Below are positions 56,147-64,000 of a stretch of DNA of 64,000 bases, piece after piece (the stretch's first letter is position 1; each line of letters opens with the position of its first letter). The stretch is from the NCBI GenBank assembly GCA_029243545.1, contig JAQWRV010000017.1:33553-97552 (forward strand), read 5' to 3'. The stretch comes from Rhodospirillaceae bacterium. GTDB taxonomy: Bacteria > Pseudomonadota > Alphaproteobacteria > Rhodospirillales > Rhodospirillaceae. The translations under genes and the position numbers were made by a program. The notes below the pieces were generated by a model. It was not told where the DNA came from. It saw nothing but the letters and a program-made list of their open reading frames with translations, and made no database searches.

Positions 56147-56178
56147 CTGCTCTCAAGAGCAATGCGCTTGTAGTGTAA

Positions 56179-57324
<1,146 letters not shown>

Positions 57325-57406
57325 GCGCCGTTTAGATGAGACTCTATCGGTATGGGCCCGCTGGATGTCATGGATGCCAGACGCTGAGCGTTATGGAGGG
57401 ACAATA

Positions 57407-58267
57407 GTGAAGCAGCCGACGGGACAGATATCCCGACTGGGAACAGTCAAGTACCTGGTGCAGCGGTTCGCCTTTCTCAGCCTTATCGGGCTGACCTTCG
57501 CGCTTATGCTGATCGGCAAAGCGGATACTATTTTAGTTGAGCGCGCCCGCATGGCCGTCAGCGATGCAGTGACTCCAATCCTTAGGGTTATGGCGGAACC
57601 CGCTGCGGTTATTTCCCAATTTGTGACCAATCTGCATGAGTTAGCAGCGATCCGAGAGCAAAACGCGGATCTTAGGGAGGCAAATACGCTTCTTCTAGAA
57701 TGGCAAGCAGTAGCGCAAACCCTAGAGAGCGAAAATAGTCAACTTCGTGGCCTACTTGGCACAGTGAACGACCCTGAAACGCGCTCGGTAACGGCTCGTG
57801 TTGTTGCAGATTATGGGGGCGCGTTTGCCCAGAGTGTTCTGATTACCGCTGGTAGCCGCAACGGAGTAGCTAAGGGCCAAGCTGTGACCACGGCAGAAGG
57901 GTTGGCGGGTAGGATTACCCAAGCGGGATATCGCTCCTCGCGGGTTCTGCTCATTACCGATATTAACTCCCGCATTCCAGTCAGCGTCGGAGAGGCGGGG
58001 GGTCGCGCGATACTTTCTGGCGATAATTCATCGAGACCAAAACTCAATTATTTGGGTGCCAAGTCGGCGGCTGCGCCCGGCGATCGCGTCGTCACATCCG
58101 GTGACGCGGGTGCATTTTTACCCGGCCTGCCGGTGGGCCGTGTTGTTTCTGTCGATGAAAAAAACGTTGTCGTTGAGCCATTCGTTAGCCGGGGTCGGCT
58201 GCAATATGTCGAGGTGTTAGACTTTGGTCTAACGGGCATTCTCGCCGAAATCGACCGCGCAGACTGA
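57407..58267 (+). CDS. mreC: Rod shape-determining protein MreC
   Basis: GTG 57407 lies six bases after GGAGGG, which decides the start; an earlier in-frame start at 57365 lacks such a site. The 286-residue protein has a short cytoplasmic part, one membrane segment (about 23-43), a periplasmic coiled coil (ELAAIREQNADLREANTLLL) and two beta-barrel subdomains (VVADYGGAFAQSVLITAGSR, GAKSAAAPGDRVVTSGDAGA). It scaffolds MrdA and MreD in the elongasome. Confidence 0.96.
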   Translation: MKQPTGQISRLGTVKYLVQRFAFLSLIGLTFALMLIGKADTILVERARMAVSDAVTPILRVMAEPAAVISQFVTNLHELAAIREQNADLREANTLLLEWQAVAQTLESENSQLRGLLGTVNDPETRSVTARVVADYGGAFAQSVLITAGSRNGVAKGQAVTTAEGLAGRITQAGYRSSRVLLITDINSRIPVSVGEAGGRAILSGDNSSRPKLNYLGAKSAAAPGDRVVTSGDAGAFLPGLPVGRVVSVDEKNVVVEPFVSRGRLQYVEVLDFGLTGILAEIDRAD

Positions 58268-58275
58268 GTACTCTT

Positions 58276-58794
58276 ATGCAGCCGACCGTATGGCAGAAGG
58301 TAGACTCCCGGGCCCGGCGCATCCTGCCTTTTGGTCTGACAATGATCGTGCTGCTGTTCGGTTTAACGCCGACATATATACCGGGGCTGGCCCAAATTAC
58401 GCCCATGTATGCGCTAATCGCGGTTTACTTCTGGTCCATCTACCGCCCTGATCTGATGGGTTATGGGCCGGGTTTTGCCATCGGAATCTTGGAAGATTTG
58501 TTGACCGGAGCTCCGTTAGGTGTCTGCACTTTAACCTTGCTGCTGACTCAATGGATTGTTTTTAATCGACAGAAGTTTTTTCACGCCAAACCATTTGGGG
58601 TGACGTGGCTCATGTTTGTCCTTGTAGCCTTCGGCGCGGTATTCTTGAAATGGATTGTTATCGGGTTGGTGGCTGAAAATGGACTGACTCCCTTTGGAGA
58701 TTTGTTTGCTGCGTATCTTATTACCGTCACGGTATATCCAGTCATCGCGTGGATGTTCTCAAAAGCACAAACCAGACTGTTGGACGAGTCATGA
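58276..58794 (+). CDS. mreD: Rod shape-determining protein MreD
   Basis: This 172-residue protein with about five membrane segments has the MreD pattern PMYALIAVYFWSIYRPDLMG, followed by GFAIGILEDLLTGAPLGV. It works with MreC in the elongation complex. It starts eight bases after mreC, and its stop overlaps the mrdA ATG by four bases. Confidence 0.92.
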   Translation: MQPTVWQKVDSRARRILPFGLTMIVLLFGLTPTYIPGLAQITPMYALIAVYFWSIYRPDLMGYGPGFAIGILEDLLTGAPLGVCTLTLLLTQWIVFNRQKFFHAKPFGVTWLMFVLVAFGAVFLKWIVIGLVAENGLTPFGDLFAAYLITVTVYPVIAWMFSKAQTRLLDES

Positions 58795-60680
58795 TTATCA
58801 ATCGTGACAATGACCGCGCCCGTGTGTTTAACCGTCGCGCCGCCGTTTTAGGCGGCGGGCAGGCATTGATGATTTCCGCCCTGGTCGGGCGCATGTACTT
58901 TCTTCAGGTGGTTGAAGCCGACCGCTATCGCATGCTGGCGGAAGAGAACCGCATCAACCTCCGCCTCTTGCCCCCGCCACGCGGCCGTATTCTTGATCGC
59001 TTTGGTGAACCTCTAGCCGTTAATCGTCAGAACTTCAGGGTGTTAATTGTGTCTGAACAGACGCGAGACCTGCAGGCGACCCTGGATGCGCTGGCGGAAG
59101 TGATTGGTCTGTCAGAGTATGAACGTGAACGTGTCGTCAAAGAAGTCAGCCGCCGCCGCAGTTTTGTGCCTGTTACCGTACGGGAGAATCTTGACTGGGA
59201 GGAAATGGTGCGCATTCAAGTGAATGCTCCCGATCTTCCTGGGGTGATTGTTAATGAAGGACTGACCCGGTTCTATCCACAAACAGAAACTGCTGCGCAT
59301 GTACTGGGCTATGTCTCCAGTGTCGACGAAGAGGACTTAACAGGTGACCCATTGCTGCAATTACCAGGCTTTCGTATCGGCAAACAAGGGATGGAGCGCG
59401 AATTTGACCTCGTTTTGCGTGGTTCGGGGGGTAATAGCCAGGTTGAGGTTAACGCGCTTGGTCGGGTGATCCGTGAACTCGAACGGAAAGAAGCGGAAGC
59501 CGGAACAGACCTGTCTTTGACTTTAGATGAGCGCCTACAGCGGTTTACCGCGGAACGCCTGGGCGCGAAGAGCGCCGCTAGCGTGGTTATCGATGTTCAT
59601 ACCGGAGAAGTGCTGGTCATGGCGTCGACGCCAAGTTTTGATCCCAATGTATTCAACCGCGGCCTGACTCAGCGTGAATGGAATGCATTGTCTGGTGACC
59701 CAAGGGCGCCGATGACGAATAAAACAATCTCTGGCCAATACTCGCCGGGATCGACCTACAAGATGGTTGTCGCCTTGGCCGCGCTAGAGCACGGAGCTAT
59801 CGGCATTGATCAAACAGTATTCTGCAGAGGCTATACGGATCTCGGTTCACGGCGATTCCATTGCTGGGAAGGCCTCGGCCACGGCAACATGGATATGGTT
59901 CAGTCTATTGCGCAATCTTGCGATGTTTACTTCTATGAAGTTGCGCGTCGGGTCGGGGTTGATCGTATCGCCGATATGGCTAATCGCCTGGGCTTAGGCC
60001 ACTCCAGTGGTCTTGGCCTGGCCGGAGAAAGGGACGGGCTAATTCCTACCGAAGCCTGGAAGCGTGCGACCTTGGGGAAATCCTGGCAGAAGGGCGAAAC
60101 CTTTAACACCGCTATTGGCCAAGGCTATGTGCTGACAACGCCCATACAACTGGCTGTTATGGCGGCCCGGTTATCGACCGGCCTTGCGGTTGAGCCGGTT
60201 ATAACTCGCCAAATCATGCTCGACGGTGCTGTCGTGCAGCGCCCGCCAAAGGCTTTTGCTTCTCTCGCTATAGATCCAACGCATCTTGAAGTGGCCCGGC
60301 GTGGCATGTTCGAGGTGTTGAATGGCCCACGCGGAACGGCTCATGCATCTAAGCTCAAATCGAAAGACACGAAGATGAGTGGCAAGACGGGCACCACTCA
60401 AGTGCGGCGAATCACGATGGCCCAACGCGATGCTGGGTTACCGAAGGGCGACGAAATTCCGTGGAACGAACGCACCCATGCGCTGTTCGTCGCCTTCGCG
60501 CCAGATGACAATCCGAGGTACGCCTTGTCCGTTGTCGTCGAGCATGGCGGCGGCGGCGCGGCTGTAGCGGCACCCATCGCCCGTGACATTATGACCGAAG
60601 TACTGCGGCTTGATCCGTCGCGTAAACCTCGAATTAACGAAGACCAGGTCGCCGAAACGGCCCCAAGTGCGCCAGGATGA
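58791..60680 (+). CDS. mrdA: Penicillin-binding protein 2 (peptidoglycan transpeptidase)
   Basis: The ATG at 58791 overlaps the mreD stop, giving 629 residues. After a membrane anchor the dimerisation domain follows (ENRINLRLLPPPRGRILDRF), then the transpeptidase domain. Active-site motifs are Ser-x-x-Lys in YSPGSTYKMVVALAAL, Ser-x-Asp in SIAQSCDVYFYEV and Lys-Thr-Gly in MSGKTGTTQVR. It cross-links new lateral wall with RodA. The stop overlaps rodA by four bases. Confidence 0.96.
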   Translation: MIINRDNDRARVFNRRAAVLGGGQALMISALVGRMYFLQVVEADRYRMLAEENRINLRLLPPPRGRILDRFGEPLAVNRQNFRVLIVSEQTRDLQATLDALAEVIGLSEYERERVVKEVSRRRSFVPVTVRENLDWEEMVRIQVNAPDLPGVIVNEGLTRFYPQTETAAHVLGYVSSVDEEDLTGDPLLQLPGFRIGKQGMEREFDLVLRGSGGNSQVEVNALGRVIRELERKEAEAGTDLSLTLDERLQRFTAERLGAKSAASVVIDVHTGEVLVMASTPSFDPNVFNRGLTQREWNALSGDPRAPMTNKTISGQYSPGSTYKMVVALAALEHGAIGIDQTVFCRGYTDLGSRRFHCWEGLGHGNMDMVQSIAQSCDVYFYEVARRVGVDRIADMANRLGLGHSSGLGLAGERDGLIPTEAWKRATLGKSWQKGETFNTAIGQGYVLTTPIQLAVMAARLSTGLAVEPVITRQIMLDGAVVQRPPKAFASLAIDPTHLEVARRGMFEVLNGPRGTAHASKLKSKDTKMSGKTGTTQVRRITMAQRDAGLPKGDEIPWNERTHALFVAFAPDDNPRYALSVVVEHGGGGAAVAAPIARDIMTEVLRLDPSRKPRINEDQVAETAPSAPG

Positions 60681-61840
60681 CCGATGCCAGGTTTCTTGCT
60701 GCGCGGTTAAGACGCGGCGATATGACATTGCCGGAGAAGCTCTGGCAAATCAGTTGGTCATTGGTGCTTTGGCTGTGCGCCATCGCCAGCATCGGTTTCT
60801 TCATGCTGTACTCCGCAGCCAACGCGAACATGGACCCGTGGGCAACACGGCAACTCATCCGTTTCGGAATGGGTCTTACGTTAATGCTGTCTATTGCCGT
60901 GATCGATATCCGCTTGATTATGCGCTACGCCTACTTTCTGTATGCGGTTGTCTTCGCCTTACTTATTTTTGTTGAAGTGCGTGGTGTCGTCGGAGGTGGT
61001 GCGCAACGGTGGATCGATCTTGGCGTGATAAACCTGCAGCCCTCTGAGCTGATGAAAGTGGCGCTGTTGCTTGCTCTGGCCCGCTATTTTCATAGTCTCA
61101 GTTTAGAAGATACCGGTCGGCCTACGTTTCTCATTTTGCCGCTTGTTTTGGTTGCTGTACCTACGGCTTTTATTCTTCGCCAACCTGATCTGGGAACCGC
61201 ATTGATGGTGATTATGGGAGCGTGCGTTCTGTTCTTCATGGCAGGCGTAAGACTATGGAAATTTATCTCACTCCTTGTTGCCGCCCTTGCCGCCATTCCA
61301 ATGCTTTGGCGGTTCCTTGAAAGCTATCAAAAAGACCGTATCTTGACGTTTATTAATCCCGAGCGGGATCCTCTCGGTGCCGGGTATCACATACTGCAAT
61401 CGAAAATCGCGTTAGGCTCAGGGGGTTTTTTTGGTAAAGGGTTTCTTCAGGGTACTCAAAGCCACCTAAACTTTTTACCAGAGCAGCAGACTGATTTTAT
61501 TTTCACTATGTTGGCGGAAGAACTGGGTTTGGTTGGTGGCGCCGGGTTAATCGGCCTTTACGTAATAGTGCTCGCTTATGGTTTTACCATCGCTATCCGT
61601 TGCCATCATCAGTTTGGCCGGTTGGTCGCCATTGGCGTGACAACCACGTTCTTTCTGTATGTCTTCATTAACGTGGCCATGGTTATGGGCCTCATTCCGG
61701 TCGTCGGTGTGCCCTTACCGCTTATCTCTTATGGCGGAACGGCGCTGCTGACCATAATGATTTGTATGGGTTTGTTGATGAGCGTGCACGTCCATCGCGA
61801 CGCTCAAATTGGCCTGCGGGGTGGCTACGATGAAGGGTGA
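60677..61840 (+). CDS. rodA: SEDS-family peptidoglycan glycosyltransferase RodA
   Basis: RodA polymerises lipid II into glycan strands with PBP2. The 387-residue protein has ten membrane segments and SEDS motifs: LGVINLQPSELMKVALLLAL, LRQPDLGTALM, the large loop with KGFLQGTQSHLNFLPEQQTD and ELGLVGG, and GVPLPLISYGGTALLTIM near the C-terminus. It is the last gene of the rod-shape operon and overlaps mrdA by four bases. Confidence 0.97.
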   Translation: MTDARFLAARLRRGDMTLPEKLWQISWSLVLWLCAIASIGFFMLYSAANANMDPWATRQLIRFGMGLTLMLSIAVIDIRLIMRYAYFLYAVVFALLIFVEVRGVVGGGAQRWIDLGVINLQPSELMKVALLLALARYFHSLSLEDTGRPTFLILPLVLVAVPTAFILRQPDLGTALMVIMGACVLFFMAGVRLWKFISLLVAALAAIPMLWRFLESYQKDRILTFINPERDPLGAGYHILQSKIALGSGGFFGKGFLQGTQSHLNFLPEQQTDFIFTMLAEELGLVGGAGLIGLYVIVLAYGFTIAIRCHHQFGRLVAIGVTTTFFLYVFINVAMVMGLIPVVGVPLPLISYGGTALLTIMICMGLLMSVHVHRDAQIGLRGGYDEG

Positions 61841-61965
61841 GGGTTCAGCCTACTTGGCCGAGGTAATTCATGAATATTTATAACTCGATCCCACTATTAT
61901 GGCTCCCTACGGAATTGTGTTCTTTCAGACTGCGGAACGACAAATAAATTGCTTCCAGAGACTAT

Positions 61966-63657
61966 TCAGCGATTGAGTTTCTGTTGCAGAAGACGGTCAA
62001 GTTTATCGCAATCAACGATCACGTTGTACGCTAGATTGGCGCGCGATTCTGGAAGTGTCTCGGGATACGATGCTTTGCAATCAACGAATTCATGCTGGTG
62101 CCCAATTAAATGGCAAGACATACCGAATAATTGGCTTAGGGCGATGTCAGGGTTCAATTCAATTACATGACATCCAATCGGAGCGTAATAGAATCCGATC
62201 AAGTTTGAGCCGAACGCACCCAACAAAATTTCTGCGGAGCTTAATGCAGAAACCTGCTCATCAATCGACAATACTCCAAGATCAATAGATTTGAATTGGT
62301 ACTTATCTAGCAGCTTCTCAAATTCTTCAGAATTTTCTACCAAACGTGTTCCAGCTGACTCTCGAGTTAAGAAAAACCGTGCACCCGGTTTTATCTTGCC
62401 CGCGCCGTAGTTCCCCGCCAGATGATTATAGAGGTAATGTACGTTTTCCGGGCTCGGGAAATCGGAAGTTCCAGGCTGGAAAATGTATAGGTTGCGAAAG
62501 CTATATAAAGTGTTTTCCGCACATTCGATCAAATCACCCTCTGAAACATTAAAATATTTAAGAAAATCTCTGTTTCGGTCAGGAAGCAATTGTGGCACCG
62601 CAAACGTAAGATCATCACGCTTGACGAAATCGCGAATACGCAACCGTGTCAGAAAATCACAGATCCAGTGCGTTGGGTGAAAACCCCAAGGGCAGGAGAG
62701 GAAGACAACGTCTCTATCAATGTATACGGATTTTCTGGAATTTGGCCGGATCATCTTTGAGTCTGAGATTGTGGCGTCAAAATAGTGAAACATTGCACCA
62801 CCAGTTGCGCTGACGGGTATATACCCCGAATCCGCAAGAACTGTTCCGTCAGGAGCAATGACAAAATCCCAACCAGGTACTAATTGTCCGCCTGGAATTT
62901 TGGCGATAAAGGTTTCCTGAGTCTCATAGGCCCACCTGTCGATACCCTCGGAACCGCAATCAAAGGATTTATTGCGGGATGGCTCTACCGGTTTGAATTC
63001 AGCATCATTAGCTAAACACCACTGTGACGTGTTGGCTACTTCAGCAACGACTCCGTTTAAATCAGGTGAAATAATGCGGTTTTGTAATTGGAAAAACTGG
63101 GAAGCAAAAAGATCGTCTTCCAGTAGAACAGCCAAGACGGGTGAAGCTGCTTTTAGAAATCCGGGTTTTATTCGGTCGGTAATTCCAGGGCTTAGAAGTG
63201 CAGAGCGTAATTTCTGCGCAGTTTCGACGGCGTCTTCTGTCCGACTGATATTCAAAAGGCTTATGCAGAGTATAAGCAGACTTTGACAAAGAATTTCTGG
63301 GGCGTCTGTATGCGATACGGCGTTTGAAGAGTGAAAAACTGCCTCTTTCCATTTTGAGGCGCGCGCATAGATTCTAGCAAGCTCAAGGTTGGCCTGGGTA
63401 TCTAGTGGCTCAATCTGGATGGCGGATTTATGGTGATTGATTGCCTGCTCTTGATTTCCAAGTTTCGAAGCCAAATTCGCTAAAATATTGTAGGCTTTGA
63501 CCCGAGACTCGTTTTTCTCAATTAGTTCGCAGCATATTTCTGTTGCGGATGAATCATCGCCATTTTCCATGCACGCCATGGCATCGTCTATGGATCGCAT
63601 TCGCTGGTGCGTACGTTCATTCACTAAGTTGGCATACCTAGGATACGAAAAAGGCAT
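61966..63657 (-). CDS. TPR-domain GT61 (DUF563) glycosyltransferase
   Basis: From ATG 63657 the protein has 563 residues; upstream in-frame starts reach 63786. The N-terminal third has tetratricopeptide-like helices (ILANLASKLGNQEQAINHHK, LELARIYARASKWKEAVFHS). The C-terminal half has the GT61 pattern seen in EOGT/beta-1,2-xylosyltransferase-like enzymes: FFLTRESAGTRLVENSEEFE, LSIDEQVSALSSAEILLGAF, GSNLIGFYYAPIGCHVIELNP. It probably adds a sugar to a glycan or lipopolysaccharide. Base use is more AT-rich than its neighbours. It lies convergent to rodA and next to a tRNA gene. Confidence 0.75.
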   Translation of the reverse strand: MPFSYPRYANLVNERTHQRMRSIDDAMACMENGDDSSATEICCELIEKNESRVKAYNILANLASKLGNQEQAINHHKSAIQIEPLDTQANLELARIYARASKWKEAVFHSSNAVSHTDAPEILCQSLLILCISLLNISRTEDAVETAQKLRSALLSPGITDRIKPGFLKAASPVLAVLLEDDLFASQFFQLQNRIISPDLNGVVAEVANTSQWCLANDAEFKPVEPSRNKSFDCGSEGIDRWAYETQETFIAKIPGGQLVPGWDFVIAPDGTVLADSGYIPVSATGGAMFHYFDATISDSKMIRPNSRKSVYIDRDVVFLSCPWGFHPTHWICDFLTRLRIRDFVKRDDLTFAVPQLLPDRNRDFLKYFNVSEGDLIECAENTLYSFRNLYIFQPGTSDFPSPENVHYLYNHLAGNYGAGKIKPGARFFLTRESAGTRLVENSEEFEKLLDKYQFKSIDLGVLSIDEQVSALSSAEILLGAFGSNLIGFYYAPIGCHVIELNPDIALSQLFGMSCHLIGHQHEFVDCKASYPETLPESRANLAYNVIVDCDKLDRLLQQKLNR

Positions 63658-63846
63658 TTTACACTTGAAATTCTGAATAACTAGTATGGATGCTGGTTGG
63701 CGATCTTGGTCTGGCCGCTGCGTAAATAGTGGGAATTCGCAATTAGTACAGTACCCGTTCGGCCTTGCTTGCGCGGCTGTTAACACTTATAACCCCTGCC
63801 TCTCAGCGGGGTGTTTCTCTATCTCCGCGACCCAATTGCTCAGGTG

Positions 63847-63922
<76 letters not shown>

Positions 63923-64000
63923 AATATCTCTTATATATCAATAGTTTAGAGTTATTTCTCATTGTGATTTTTAGTAGCTGCCCTATAAATCTATCTCTAG

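Overview
The window looks like a chromosome segment of an alphaproteobacterium, probably near the Rhodospirillales (inference). The reasons are the block miaA-ilvB-ilvH-ilvC-leuA-mreBCD-mrdA-rodA, the lptD/surA/pdxA/rsmA block, the queA-tgt-queG run, a PhaR-controlled polyhydroxyalkanoate (PHA) locus, and moderate-to-high GC with frequent GTG/TTG starts. No phage, insertion sequence, CRISPR array or rRNA was seen. One tRNA gene, tRNA-Lys(CTT), lies at the right end.

Layout. 1-9.5 kb is a surface-polysaccharide cluster: GT4 glycosyltransferase (cut by the window edge), a broken response regulator, a Wzz-like chain-length protein, a sugar aminotransferase, a probable GT-B enzyme, two GT-C-like membrane proteins and a Wzx-like flippase. 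9.6-13.7 kb holds a secreted subtilisin-like protease, a broken small gene, a glutathione transferase and a DUF2937 protein. 13.8-17.9 kb is a tightly overlapped queuosine operon (queA, tgt, queG) ending in an FGE-fold protein. 18-22 kb is the PHA region: phaR, four regularly spaced operator-like palindromes, a small coiled-coil protein, a PhaC-like hydrolase, a thiolase and an NTF2-like protein. 22-26 kb has a sodium:solute symporter with a possible CpeT-like partner, an exported Rossmann protein and a flavodoxin-fold protein.

26-39 kb is an envelope-biogenesis block on the minus strand (lptF, lptD, surA, pdxA, rsmA). It is split between lptD and surA by a plus-strand, 6.3-kb heavy-metal efflux module (His-rich protein, TolC-like, adaptor, CusA-like pump, broken exported protein). 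39-49 kb is mixed metabolism: fused remnants of two genes, an FAD-linked 2-hydroxyacid dehydrogenase, Sua5, CysQ, a lone molybdenum hydroxylase large subunit, leucyl aminopeptidase, another broken small gene and a DUF1015 protein. 49.5-61.8 kb is tRNA modification, branched-chain amino-acid synthesis and the rod-shape operon. 61.9-64 kb is a TPR/GT61 glycosyltransferase beside tRNA-Lys.

The most notable observations are these. The Tgt protein has lost the three zinc-binding cysteines of its family. An evenly spaced array of four PhaR-type palindromes separates phaR from its target operon. A metal-efflux module interrupts a normally contiguous outer-membrane biogenesis operon. IlvH carries a 42-residue, lysine-rich, histone-H1-like tail. 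At least five small accessory loci are broken by in-frame stops, frameshifts or a deletion, while the long housekeeping genes are intact.
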